DNA from: Botryosphaeria dothidea
Taxonomy: Eukaryota; Ascomycota; Dothideomycetes; Botryosphaeriales; Botryosphaeriaceae
Length of the DNA stretch: 64,000 nucleotides
Assembly (NCBI GenBank): GCA_011503125.2
Contig: WWBZ02000051.1
Location: 1,736,001 to 1,800,000 of the forward strand
Direction: 5' to 3'
Below the pieces are notes generated by a model, which was not told the DNA's origin, did no database searches, and saw only the letters and a program-made list of their open reading frames with translations. The first letter of the stretch is position 1. The number at the start of each line of letters is the position of its first letter. The position numbers and the translations under genes are program-made. This document shows, one piece after another, positions 33,168-44,278 of the stretch.

Positions 33168-36146
33168 TATAGAACCACGCCCTCCAAGGCCCCAATGGAA
33201 AAAAGCAGACTGGAAGAGAACTAATGAGGTGCTCCAAATAAAGCTCGAACACCTTCAAACAGCCCCTCTTAATACCAAAGTAGACCTAGACCACTTTACT
33301 GAACTACTCCAAGAGGCCATCCAAAGGACAATCCAGGAGAAGGAGTGTTCGGACCTAGTGCACCAGGCTAGAGCAGCTAGAAGGAAATGGACAGCCACAG
33401 GGAGGGAAGAGGACTGGGTGGTATACCAAACTATTGCTAATAGCAAGAAGAGGCAGATCAGAAGGGATAGAATAAAAGCATGGCGCAGAACAGTAGCTAA
33501 GATCACCTCAGACCCATCTGCACTCTGGAAGCTCTCAAAGTGGGCAAGAACAAGGGCACTAGAGCCTCCAGCCCCACCCTAGTTCCCACCCCTCCAGGGA
33601 GCAGATGGACAACTACGCTACGACAACCAGTCCAAGGCAGAAATCCTTACCAACCAGTTCTTCCCCCCTCCCAGGGCCACCGACCTCTCAGATCTGGATG
33701 GGTGCACATACCCAGAGTCAGTGGAGATCCCTCAAGACCTCACCGAAGAGCAGGTCCTCCACACCATTAAGAAGCTCCCCCCAGATAAGGCACCAGGCCT
33801 AGATAAGATCATCAATAGGTTCCTAAAGCAGTGCGCTCAGACACTAAGCGGACCACTCACCAGGCTCTTCCAGGGATGCCTCGCACTTGCATACTATCCT
33901 AGGCAGTTCAAAAGCTCCACTACTATAGTCCTAAGGAAACCATAGAGGGATAACTACACTAAAGCCAAATCATTTAGGCCGATTGCCCTACTTAACACGC
34001 TAGGGAAGCTACTTGAGAGGATTATAGCAGATAGAATCTCCCAGGCTACTGAAGTATACGGCCTGCTCCCTAATACACAGATGGGAGCTAGGAGAAACAG
34101 GTCCGTAGTAGCAGCTCTCGACCTGCTCACAGAACAGATCCATACTATCTGGGCACAAGATCCAGGGCTGGTGGCTTCAGTCCTCAGCCTGGATATCTCA
34201 GGAGCATATGACCACGTATCCCATAGTGTTGAATTGTGATTATTCGCATTACCAGATGATGAGTGGCATGAGGAGGAGGGTAGGTGACCCTGCAGCCTCT
34301 TATATAGTAGCTATCTAGCAAATTTTCGCTGTTAATCCTTGGTACAATAAGACCCTGTTTCTCCTAACAGTTCATAGTCCAACACATAGAAGGCTTCTTT
34401 ACAATATGAGGATGGCAAGACTCCCGGAATAGGTAGAAAGATTCACTCAATCCTTTCTACAGGACCGTACCACTCAGCTATCCTTCGGAGACTTTACTAG
34501 TCTACCAATCCAGACCTCAACCGGGATTCCCCAGGGATCCTCACTATCTCCGATCCTCTACCTATTCTTTGCCTCTAACCTACTTACACAGCTACGCAGG
34601 GGTAATACCTTTCCCCTTAGATTCGTCGATAATACTAATATTCTAACCTTTAGTAGATCTACAGAATAAAACTATAGGACACTAGAGGGCGCACATCAAA
34701 TTTGCGAGCGCTAGGCAGCTACCCACGGATCAGCTTTCTCGCCCGATAAGTATTACCTCATTCATTTTACAAGAAAACTAAGGAGATTCAATATGGCAGC
34801 AGAGATCCGCATCCCTGGATTTGCTGGACACCTAGAGCCTATAATCAAGATTTTAGGAGTCCACGTAGACAACAAACTTAGATAGGGACCCTACATTAGG
34901 GAAACAGGAGCTAAGGCAATTAAACAGTACATATTACTCTCTAGACTCGCAGCATCCACCTGGGGAGCTTCATTTACTAAAGCCCGCCATATCTATATGG
35001 CTGTGGTGAGACTAGTTATGACCTACGGCTGTGGGGTATGGCATGTCCTAGAAGGAACCCCAGGGTAGAGAAAAACAGCCACCCAGCCACTGCAGAAGAT
35101 CCAAAACCAGTGCCTACGTACCATCTCAGGGGCATACAAGTCAACCAGCACACAAACTTTAGAGCACGAGACGGGGATTTCCCCACTCTCACTCTACCTG
35201 GACGAACTGGCGCTGGCCTAGACTATTAGATCTAGGGATAGCCTAGTGGCAATAGTAGTAGAGGACACTTGTTAGAGCATTAAAGAGATAGCCCGGGCCA
35301 CACTAGGCGCCGGAGGCACAGCCGGCCTAGCCAGAAGAACTCTGCTTAGAGAAAGGGCAACAGCCCTCCTTAACTACTACCCCCCCACCTACCAGAGTCT
35401 CCCGGAGCGAACGAGACTACGTATAGTATACAGGAATAAGTAGAAGAAGAGATGGACAAAGTTTACTAGCCAAGGAAGGCAAGATAAGCTAGTAGCCTAA
35501 AGCACACAGTGGAACCCGAAAGTCAGACAAATCCACAGCGAACTATCCAAGCCACAGAGCACACTCGCCACCCTACTGCGTACAGAGCATATTGGACTAG
35601 AGGACTTCCTCTCAAGGCGCAAGGTGCCAGGACACCCTAGCCCTGCCTGTCCATGCGGCTGGCATAGATAAACCCCAAAGCACATCCTCCTCTTCTGCCC
35701 CCACTTCCAACAGGGCAGGGCACAGATGCTCCAAAGGGCAGGGACTACGGACTACTATTCCCTCCTCTTAACGAAGAAGGGAATCAAAGCAGCAATAGAC
35801 TGGTTCTTACGCCTAGGGCTGCTCAAGCAATTCAGCCTGGCAAGGGAACTAATCCAGGAGGACAACCAGGAAGAGGAACCAGGAGGACCACCAGGACCAC
35901 CAGGATCCGGATAACTACGAGGATAAGGACTAAAGGGATAGGTCTAGTTGGTGAATGTAGGGCTGCCATAGCAGCCGCTACTGGTAAGAAGGAAAAACAA
36001 GAACTAGTATAGGATAGCATGCCCAGAGAGAGAGGAGGGGTTTTTGCCAGGCGAAAAGGTTTTCCCCCTCGTGTAAAACAACTATAGATAGCCAGCCCCG
36101 CATGGACCCGCAAGGGAGCTATATCGGGAAGAAATGAATTTATCTA
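33168..36146 (+). mobile_element. 5'-truncated, mutated non-LTR retrotransposon (Tad/I-like LINE)
   Basis: Flanked by a perfect 17-bp duplication (TCTATAAGTGAATAAAC at 33151-33167 and 36147-36163). The frame starts downstream of the endonuclease region (ARRKWTATGREEDWVVYQTI), then reverse transcriptase: LPPDKAPGLDKI, FRPIALLNTLGKLLERII, LSLDISGAYDHVSH, TGIPQGSSLSPILYLFFA. The catalytic box reads FVDN at about 34,622-34,633 where FVDD is expected. The C-terminal zinc knuckle is CPCGWHR..TPKHILLFC. At least eight in-frame stops, nearly all TAG at tryptophan positions (for example 34712, 34883 and 35066), leave it dead. It ends in a TATCTATCTA-type tail. Confidence 0.9.
34227..34384. mobile_element. 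Solo LTR (158 bp) inside the LINE
   Basis: Begins TGTTGAATTGTG and ends AGTCCAACA, with the TG...CA ends of an LTR. It is flanked by the 5-bp duplication CATAG at 34222-34226 and 34385-34389. Deleting the LTR and one CATAG rejoins the reverse-transcriptase frame exactly (YDHVSH then RRLLYNMRMARLPE). The size suits a small copia-type or TRIM LTR; the superfamily cannot be assigned from a solo LTR. Confidence 0.88.
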
Positions 36147-36459
36147 TCTATAAGTGAATAAACGATATTTGTGAATGAGGGGGGGTGGGAAAATAGCAAA
36201 AAGAGGGGTGGGAAATTAGCAATGGCCTTTTATAGGGAGTAGAAACATTTATCCGGATGTGAGTGTACTGCATTTTTATAAAGCCGTCTGGACGAATGCT
36301 CCCACTCCCTATAGTAGTGTCAATTCGATCTCTTCACAATCTATTGGTGGGAATTTTGCATTTAGCGCTAACCGTTGGCTGCAATACCCTCTCTGTATAC
36401 CGGTTTGCATGGCATCCGAGGCCAGCTATTCGCTGGCTTCCACATCATAGCCACATTGG

Positions 36460-37942
36460 TTACAGTCTTGCCTTGACAGCCTCCCCGCTACCGTTTCCCA
36501 TGCCCTTCAAAGCCTCCACAACCTCCCTCGCACCATCCTCGCCTGAGCACACAGCCCCCTCCATATATCCCTTCCACTCCCTCGCAAACTCCGTTCCAAC
36601 GAAATGGAAATTCCCAACCGGCTTCCCATACACCCAACCAAACTCATTCAACACACCTGGTCCCGTCATCGGGCAGACCGCGCCCTTACTCCATTCCTCC
36701 TTCTTCCACTCCTGCTCAAACACCTCGATGGGCTTGAACGCCTGCTCCGCATCCCCGAACATGGCAGCGATCTGCTGCAGGACTTTCGCGCGGCGCTCAT
36801 GGGCGGGGAGGACGGACCACTTGCGTCCAAACTCGCCGTTGACGAAGCCGGTTAGGGAGTACTGGCGCTCTACGTCAACGCTGGTGTCGCGGGCGACACA
36901 GATGGGGCCGGTGTATGAGAGCGCCATGCCGTTGAAGGAGTGCGAGCGCCACCACGGTGTGTCGTAGCAGACGATGGCCTTGGTGTAATCGCCGAGTTTG
37001 GTAGAGCCAGCAATGGCAGCAGTGTCGCCAGTCAGAGGCGGAGAGAAGGTCAGGGATGAGTAGTTGGGCGTAGGAAGCGCGATGATAGCTTTGCGGGCGG
37101 AGTGCTGATCGCCGGCTGCAGTCGTAATGACGACGTGCGTGCCGTGGTCGGCGACGTGCTTGACGGGAGTAGAGAGGCGGACGGCGGGACCGAGGACGCT
37201 GGCGATGTTTTTGGCAACGGATTGCGTGCCGTGGCGGAAGCGCAGGTATTGGGCGCCGTGTTTCTCGTCGGAACGCATCTGCTTAAAGCCGCCACCGCGG
37301 GTCAGGTAGTCGACGAAGCTGCGGGCGGAGACTTCTGACGCTTCGAATCCGAGCATCACACGGACCCAGAGGTTGACCATCTCGACGGTTTTAGGGACTG
37401 CTCCTTGGCCCTTGACGAATTGCTCAACAGTGACTTCGTCCAGCTTCGTCAGGTCGGTTTTGGGGTCGAGAGAAAGATGGATGAACTGGTCTCGTATACT
37501 TTCGAGGTTGGAGACTTCCGACGTCGTGAACTGGGTAGTACATTAATTTGAGAGTTGCAGAGTATAACATATACGAGAGACGCTGGATCAGAGCACAAAA
37601 AAGGAAGATTCTTACCTTGGGAGTTGTTCCGAAAGGGAATCTGTGCACCTTCTCTTTCTCCTGCATGACCACATCTCCTTCGATACTTTGCTTCACAAGC
37701 TCCAGTCCGAATCTCCTTGCATGGCCATACATGCGATGCTGGTTTGTGTCGTTAATCCAAGCGGCACCGAGCTCGACACATCCACGCCCGGAGGCCAGTA
37801 GTGCACTGTATGTTTTCCCTCCGACCCGGTTCCTTGCCTCTAAGACGACCACAGTACAGCCGGCCTTCTGTACATCCCACGCAGCCTGCAAGCCGCTCAG
37901 ACCAGCGCCGACAACAATGACGTCAAGCATTTTGGGAAGCAA
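36460..37942 (-). CDS. Flavin-containing amine oxidase
   Basis: Two exons, 37942-37616 and 37530-36460, with an 85-bp intron GTAAGA...CCCAG, give 465 residues. The FAD dinucleotide motif VIVVGAGLSGLQAAWD is at the N-terminus, followed by VVVLEARNRVGGKTYS and CVELGAAWINDTNQH, as in fungal and animal monoamine oxidases. The C-terminal FAD block GWVYGKPVGNFHFVGTEFAREWKGYMEGAV is typical (the final W-x-G-Y-MEGA). No signal peptide or C-terminal membrane anchor is seen. It would oxidise an amine to an imine/aldehyde with H2O2. A second in-frame ATG four codons in (MLDVIVVGAG) may be the true start. It shares a 773-bp divergent promoter region with the ketopantoate-reductase-like gene. Confidence 0.9.
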
Positions 37943-38715
37943 TGGAAAATAAGGAAAGTTAGTTGATGGGATGGTTAGTGATGTTATTGGAGAGACGGAA
38001 GATGGGAGGGCTTATAGGCCCAACCTTTCATATCCTTCAGGAAAGTCAATCCTATCTAGCTTTGGCCAGCAGTGCGTGGTCATGAGGGTCGGCAGGGCCA
38101 TCCGGGCGGCAGATAGTGGACTCATACGGTTGGCCGGGCGCTGATAGGCCATTTCCGGTCGGAAGCTTGGAAGCGGGGTGCAGCAGGAGCAGGCGCTGCA
38201 TGACTAAGGGGCTTGTGCATCATTGCTGAAGTATGGAGGATCTGATCGCATTCTGAAAGTCGTCGTGAAACTCAGAAAGGATCAAAGAGAGGTCTTATGA
38301 TGACAAATGGCGCACACTGCATGAGAGCAGAAGGGCAAGAGTGGGAGCAGGACAGGAAAGCCATCCCCGCACTAGTCCAGAACGGGCTTGGGCTACGGTC
38401 GATAAAGGTGCGATAAGCAGCTCTCCTGTCTCCGCCAACAGCGCGCCCCACTACGCCCTACGACAAGCTCCATCACTTGCCTCGATATCGGCCTGTTGGC
38501 TGCACGGCTACGCATGCGCCTTGCCGCACACACGCTGCCAAACATGATCCACAGGTAATTTAGGGCACCGTCAGGACCCTCCCCGATGTTAGCCGGTCGC
38601 TATCACCTACCCAATCGAACCATTGCGAATCTTTCGTTGAGAGCTACTTTTACATTTCTATTCACTCCCACTCCCAGTATGTTATCTCTTGACATACACT
38701 CCTCGATACGAAAAG
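37943..38715. promoter_or_regulatory. Divergent promoter between amine oxidase and ketopantoate-reductase-like gene
   Basis: 773 bp between two divergent start codons. No gene inside. Shared regulation of the two genes is possible but not shown. Confidence 0.5.
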
Positions 38716-39869
38716 ATGGGCTCTCAATCCAAAGCAAACGTTCTCCTGGTCGGTAGCGGCGGCGTTGGTACCATTGGCGCCCTGAACCTCGAAGTTGGTG
38801 GATTGGCAAACGTCACTGCGGTGCTGCGGTCAAACTACGACGCAGTCTCCAAGAATGGCTTCCATATCAAGTCCTGCGACCACGGTACCCTAACCGGCTG
38901 GCGACCATCAAAAAGTCAGCACCCTCTCCTCTCACGCCTCAACGAAAAGACAAGAAGCTCAGTCACCCAACCCAGTTATCAACAGCATCCCCGACGTCCA
39001 AAAAGACTCGATTGAGGCCTTCGACTACATCGTCTGCACCACCAAGAACATCCCCGACGTCCCGCCTACCCTCGCCGACCTCATCGCGCCTGCGGTCACA
39101 CCCGGACACACAACCATCGTACTCATCCAAAATGGCCTCAACATCGAAAGGCCGCTGTTCGAGCGCTTCCCGCAGAACCCCGTCCTCTCGGGCGTCAGCA
39201 TGATCGGCTCGCACGAGGTCGCCCACGGCGTCATTGAGCACGACGACAACGACCAGATTATCCTCGGTCCATTCCGCAATCCCAATCTCGACCCGACCGT
39301 CGAGGAGAAGGCGGCCAAGGATTTCGTGCGCATCTACACCGCTGGCGGAAAGACCCAGTGTGACTACACCGCCGACGTGGGCTACAGCCGATGGAGGAAG
39401 CTGGTGTACAACGCGTGCCTGAATTCGATCTGCGCAATCACCGGGCTCGATACGGGACGTATTAGACTGGCGGATTGTGGCATCGACTACTTGGTACGGC
39501 CGGCAATGGACGAGATTCGGGCGGCGGCAAAGGCGGCGGGACATGACCTCCCGGCGGACGTGGCAGACACGATGATCAACATTGATCCATTGACCATGTA
39601 TCTCCCACCTAGTATGCTGAATGATTTGCGCAAGGTAAGCGAACAATTGAGAGACGTCTGGACAGAATTTCTGCTGACTGGATTTCCAGGGCAACTTCAT
39701 TGAGGTGGAGAACATTCTGGGTGAGTCTCTCCGGGAAGGTACGGCCATGGGCGTGCCAATGCCTACGTTGAAGGTCTTGTACGGTATTTGTAAGGCCATT
39801 CAATGGCGGACGAAGGAATCGCGAGGGTTGGTGAAGATTCCGCCAAAGGGCGATTTTGTTGCGAAGTGA
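38716..39869 (+). CDS. Ketopantoate reductase family (ApbA/PanE-like) dehydrogenase
   Basis: Three exons: 38716-38914, 38976-39634 and 39690-39869; 345 residues. The NADP-binding glycine motif VLLVGSGGVGTIGALNLE starts at residue 8. DYIVCTTKNIPD and IVLIQNGLNIE match the conserved TK and QNG motifs of 2-dehydropantoate 2-reductases. SRWRKLVYNACLNSICAITG carries the conserved lysine and NxxxN region. The last exon (FIEVENILGESLREG, MPTLKVLYGICKAI) is the usual C-terminal helix bundle. In primary metabolism the enzyme reduces ketopantoate to pantoate for CoA. Fungi have many paralogues acting on other keto acids, and this may be one, given its position between an amine oxidase and a dioxygenase. 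Confidence 0.88.
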
Positions 39870-40618
39870 TAGATTTCTGGCCCAATAATAGCGCGACAAA
39901 GTAGGAAGAAAAATCAGGAATATGTTTTCGTTCAATTTGATTGAGCACAGCTCCAAGTCGTATCTGCATCGCGTGAGCTCTGCGGTCTGTCATTGAGTCA
40001 CTGAAAGACTGACCAGGTGACTCACGATCATCTGTTCCTGACATAGTGATCGACGAACTCAAAAGGGTTAAGGAGTCCTATATCCTTGCGTCGGGTTACG
40101 GAGCTTGCAGATGTCTAGATAAGATACCAGAATACCTACACTCTTAAAGGGTGGGGCCCCCAGCCTGGAAACGCGGTTGATCGGCTATGGCGCACATTTG
40201 CCTATTGTACCTCCCCACCTGTCTTCGATGCGCGTTGCAAGTTGCGCAACACCCGTACGTTCAATTGAAATCACATTTCAATCCTCCCATAAGACTTTTG
40301 CACTCTTTTTGTTGCTCTATCGTATCTACGCTCACTGAAAACCCGTCGTGTAAGCCTTCCTTTTCAGGAACGCTGTGCAACGAACCTCAAGATTGCAGAT
40401 CTTTAGCGGGCGGACAGGATCCCGCTGCTAACCGATTCGCGATAAGGTCATAGCTCCTGATAACTGGTGAGAGTTGGTCAATTGACTCACTTCTTCAAGA
40501 TATCTCCTGAGACTGATATTGAGACAGCATATATATCAGTTGTCAAGAGAGTCCCGCAACAGCAATTCAATAAACCAAAAGGCTCTAGTGATTTGAGCAA
40601 AAGCAAATTGTTGCCAAG
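39870..40618. promoter_or_regulatory. Region upstream of the PhyH dioxygenase, with TATA-like box
   Basis: TATATAT at 40530-40536 lies 83 bp before the dioxygenase start, a plausible core promoter. The rest is AT-richer intergenic DNA without a gene. Confidence 0.45.
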
Positions 40619-41797
40619 ATGCCTTCAGCCGTCCCAGTGATCCAACGAATTGATGCTTCCCAACCGGAGGCCATTATCGAGGCGCTCAAGAAGGATGGCG
40701 GCGTTATAATGAAGAACTTCACTACTCCTGAGCTTGTTGATCAAGTCAATTCTGAGACGGATCCGTATCTGCGTAAGGACAAGCCTTGGAAGGTCAGTAT
40801 TCCGTCCGGATTCCTCGGATCCGAATCCGAAAGCAATCCCCGAGACCCTCCCATAACACGGTTTCCTGTACACGATACAGATACATCAAAGCTCACTACT
40901 CCGCACAGGGCGCACTATTTCCCCCAGAGACCCGTCGTTGCACGCGGCTGGTCTCACGCTCTCCGACAGTCCGCGAACACTGGCTGGTGCATCCGCTCAT
41001 CAAGCAGCTCACATCCCATTTCCTCTCCAAGACGACTCACTGCTGGTACAATGACGAGCGACACGAGTACACGCTCTACCCAATCCTTTCCAGCAGCATG
41101 ACTCTCGAGTGCAACCCCGGCGGCGCGGGCCAGCGGCTGCATCGCGATGAGAAGATCCACCATGCGTGGCGCGACGACCAAACGAAAACAGGCTACCGGA
41201 TGGGTAGCGATGTGATGATGGCGTTCCTCGTCCCGGGAACGCAGACAACGCCAGAGAACGGGGCAACAGTGGTTAGTACTGTTCTTCTTTTGCAGCTGCG
41301 CGCAATTGGATGTTGCTGATGTGCGACAAAGGCCGTACCCGGCTCTCACCTTTGGGGCATGGAGCGTTACCCGAAGATGGAAGAAGCGGCGCCAGCGACC
41401 ATGATGCCGGGAGACGCGTGGTGTCACTTGGGTGGCATGTATCACGCTGGCGGAGCGAACAAGACGACGGACTGGCGGCGGCCAATGCATTCGATGTTTT
41501 TCTGCCAGAGCCATCTGCGCGGTGAGGTGAGTGAGTAGTGAAGTAGGCCGATGACGTGGGCGGCGGGGCCGGCTGCTACGCCAAAATGAGTGCTAATAGA
41601 CGCGGAAACAGGAGAACCAGTACTTGATCCACACCAAGGAGGAAGTCGCATCGTGGAGCCCAGAGATCCAGAGAGTGATGGGCTTCGACATCTCGAGTCC
41701 GAACTTGGGGTTCGTAGACTTCATCCCGCCGTATAAGTGGCTGACAGGCAATTACAATCCGGACGAGATTGACGACCTGGATCCGATCAAGAAGTAA
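40619..41797 (+). CDS. Phytanoyl-CoA dioxygenase (PhyH) family Fe(II)/2-oxoglutarate oxygenase
   Basis: Four exons: 40619-40792, 40909-41271, 41332-41526 and 41612-41797; 305 residues. All junctions are GT...AG and in frame. The iron-binding facial triad is visible: His136-x-Asp138 (QRLHRDEKIHH) and His217 (GGMYHAGG). VPGSHLWG and the CWYNDERHEYTLYP segment match the fungal PhyH group that includes FtmOx1-like enzymes of secondary metabolism. Such enzymes use 2-oxoglutarate, O2 and Fe(II) to hydroxylate or desaturate small molecules, or to form endoperoxides. The substrate is unknown. The arrangement beside an amine oxidase and a PanE-like reductase suggests a small metabolite pathway (inference). 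Confidence 0.9.
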
Positions 41798-42505
41798 AGG
41801 AGTCGAATGTGCAAGGGTGCTAGCGCAAGGCGAACAGGCTGTAATGGAGATTGCTGAATGTTAGTCCTTTCATCTGATGAAAGCGGTGATGAATCAGACT
41901 CGTGCGTGTTTCAAACACATCCACCGTCATTTCTGTGCTTGCGTTGTGTTGTAAATGATCGGCTTGCCTTCGGAGGGCCATCAGAGCGGGTAATCAGCAG
42001 GAGATCATCATCTCATCCGAAGCTTGCATCGGTCAAGCTCATTTGTCTTCGAGGTGGCAGCTCACCGCAGGACTGAGGCCACGCAACAGCGCAACTGCTG
42101 TGCTGTAAATAAAGAGCAGAAAACAGGACAGACGCAGCTGAGAATGCCATCATTGGATCCGAGACAGCCGAATAGCGGGAGCGAACGAGGTTAGGAAACC
42201 TGTCTGGCGTGTCGATCGTTGCCTGTTCCTCCAGTGGGCCAGGATCCGCCCCAGGTCTTCCAAGGCGGCCGCCAAAAAAAGCTTATTTCGCTACGTCATA
42301 ATGCCACAGCTCGGTCCAGCTCGCCGCCCATGTTTATGAAAACGCGCTTTCCCTTCTCGCACCTCTCATTTCACGCAGCGTGAACTTTCTGGGCCGAGAA
42401 TAGGGGCAATTGACCACCTTCATCCATTGATATCCTTTCCCAATCCCTCGAACCCGGCATACTCAACCGATTGCTGCAGCACGAGAGTAACACAGCTTTT
42501 ACAGA
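41798..42505. other. Intergenic, 0.7 kb
   Basis: 3' UTR of the dioxygenase and promoter of the acid phosphatase. No gene seen. Confidence 0.45.
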
Positions 42506-43935
42506 ATGCATTCTCTCATCGCCCTCTCAGCCCTTGTGGGCAGCTCCCAGGCTATCACACAGAACATCCTCTACAGCCCTGACGAGTACCAGTTCGATCC
42601 GCTCGAGCACCTTGCCGGCATCGCACCCTACTTCTCGCCCCAAGATCCTCCGCTCTCTCCAGCTCCTCCGCAAGGCTGCAACGTCACACGCGCATCCTAC
42701 CTGATCCGGCATGCTGCCATCTATGCCAACGATTTCGATTATGAGTCGTACATCGAGCCGTTCACCGACAAGCTCAAGAACAACTCGGCCGACTTCAGCA
42801 AGTCGCAAAGTCTATCCTTCCTCTCTACCTGGGTCGATCCCATCGACGAGGACCGCGACATGGAGAAACTGACCAAGATCGGCGAGCTTGAGGCTATGTC
42901 GCTGGGCGTGGAATTGGACCGTCGGTACCCCGGATTTGCGCCGCCGAAGAAGGTGTGGACGAGCACTGCGGAGCGGACAGTTAAGAGCGCGCAGTCGCTG
43001 ATCAACGGATTGGACCGGACGAGCAACATGAGCGTGCTCACACAAGTCAGTGAGGAGGAAGACATGGGTGCGAACAGCTTGACTCCGTACAAGGGTTGCT
43101 CTGCATACAGCTCCTCGCGTGGCAGTGACCAGTCATCCGTAAGGACCTATCCGGCTCTAATCACCCCGTCGCCTTCTTATTTGCTGACAATCCTCTCCTG
43201 CAGACCTTCCAAAAGAAGTACACCGCCCCCATCATCGCGCGTTTCCGCGCTGAAGTCCCCGGTTTCAACTGGACCGCCTCGGACATCTACGGCATGCAGC
43301 AGCTGTGCGGCTACGAGTCCGTGATCCGTGGCACCTCGCCTTTCTGCTCGCTCTCCCTCTTCTCGCCCGACGAGTGGCTTGCCTTCGAGTACACCAACGA
43401 CCTGATGTACCACCACAACACCGGCTACGGCAACCCCATCTCGGCCGTCCTCGGATATCCCTGGCTCAAAGCGTCGGCGGCCTCCCTCTTCTCCGCCTCG
43501 GATGACGCCCAGGACCTCTACGTCTCCTTCACCCACCGCGAGCTCCCCCCCACCGTTCTCGTGGCCATGGGTCTCTTCAACAATAGCGCCTACGCCGGCA
43601 CCAACAGCCCCAACGCTTCCATGCCCACCGACGTCATCAACCACCGCCGCGCCTGGAAGAGCAGCGCCATCCTCCCTTTCCTGACCAACATCGCCATCGA
43701 GAAGATGTCGTGCGACAGCTACGGCTTCGAGGACGCCGGCGACGAGTTCTACCGCACCCTCGTCAACAGCAGCCCCCAGCCCCTGCAGGGTTGCAACGAT
43801 GGTCCCGGCGAGAGCTGCGCGCGCGCCTCGTTTGAGAAGTGGGTGCAGGAGAGGGGTGAGATGTTCGGTGATTTCGCCGAGAAGTGCGGCAGTCAGAGCA
43901 ACGAGAGTAATGTCTTGAGCATCTATGAGCAGTAA
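42506..43935 (+). CDS. Secreted histidine acid phosphatase family protein
   Basis: Two exons, 42506-43138 and 43204-43935 (65-bp intron GTAAGG...TGCAG), give 454 residues. Residues 1-16 (MHSLIALSALVGSSQA) form a signal peptide. The active-site segment reads SYLIRHAAIYANDFDYE: the RH of the RHGxRxP signature is kept, but the following GxRxP is changed. Near the C-terminal side SFTHRELPPTVLVAMGL stands where many family members have the HD proton donor. Several Asn-x-Ser/Thr sites and paired cysteines fit an extracellular glycoprotein. It belongs to the fungal branch with RHA...HRE, whose substrate is not certain; calling it a phytase would go too far. Confidence 0.85.
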
Positions 43936-44278
43936 GCGTAAGTAATGATGGGGAATGGTATGAAGCTGTAGGAGCTTGTACATATATGACATTTTTAATG
44001 ACGGGGTACCATTAATGAACACTTGTAAATCCCCACCTTCGACGCACAATTGCTTCAAGCTCAGTGAATCTGAAAAGTACTAACGCAAAGCAACAAGTCC
44101 CAACAAAGACTGGCGACGTAGAATACTCTGTGCTTCACTCTAGTAAGGAAGGCTGAAAGAGTGCAACGTGTGAAGCAAGCAAAATATTTTCTTTTTTTTT
44201 CATTCAGGGTATATTCAGGGCAAATCTTATGTGATTCTAAAAATTGTTAGGGAAGCTTCGCTTCACCCAATGCCAGGT
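43936..44278. other. Convergent 3' region
   Basis: 343 bp between two convergent genes, AT-rich with a T-run near 44,190-44,202. It should contain both polyadenylation regions. Confidence 0.45.

Larger units (their letters stand above)
32757..36227. mobile_element. DNA element with about 50-bp terminal inverted repeats, itself split by a LINE
   Basis: Left end GGCCGTTGCTAATTTCCCAC; right end, read inward, GGCCATTGCTAATTTCCCAC. Similarity continues for about 50 bp. Each end contains the motif TTGCTA(A/T)TTTCCCAC twice. Flanking TTTTATAGG on both sides is a 9-bp target-site duplication. Without the LINE only about 490 bp remain (32757-33167 and 36164-36227, plus one copy of the LINE target), AT-rich and non-coding, so the element is non-autonomous or a remnant. 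A 9-bp duplication would suit a Mutator-like element, but no transposase is present to confirm this. Confidence 0.75.
32696..36397. mobile_element. MITE copy B, split by nested elements
   Basis: The left end TA-TGGGGGGTATTGCAGCC begins at 32,696. The right end, read inward from 36,397, is TA-CAGAGAGGGTATTGCAGCC. With the inserted 3.5 kb removed, the element is about 220 bp and has the same palindromic core as copy A: GTAGAAACATTTATCCGG near 36,239 and an inverse copy near 36,286-36,305. The insertion point lies in TTTTATAGG, which is present on both sides of the inserted element. Confidence 0.78.

Noticed and set aside
33229..33582. Separate small gene at the start of the LINE
   Set aside because: It is the linker between endonuclease and reverse transcriptase of the same mutated LINE frame.
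43177..44058. 293-codon minus-strand frame over the acid phosphatase
   Set aside because: Antisense to exon 2 of a well-supported gene; no domain.
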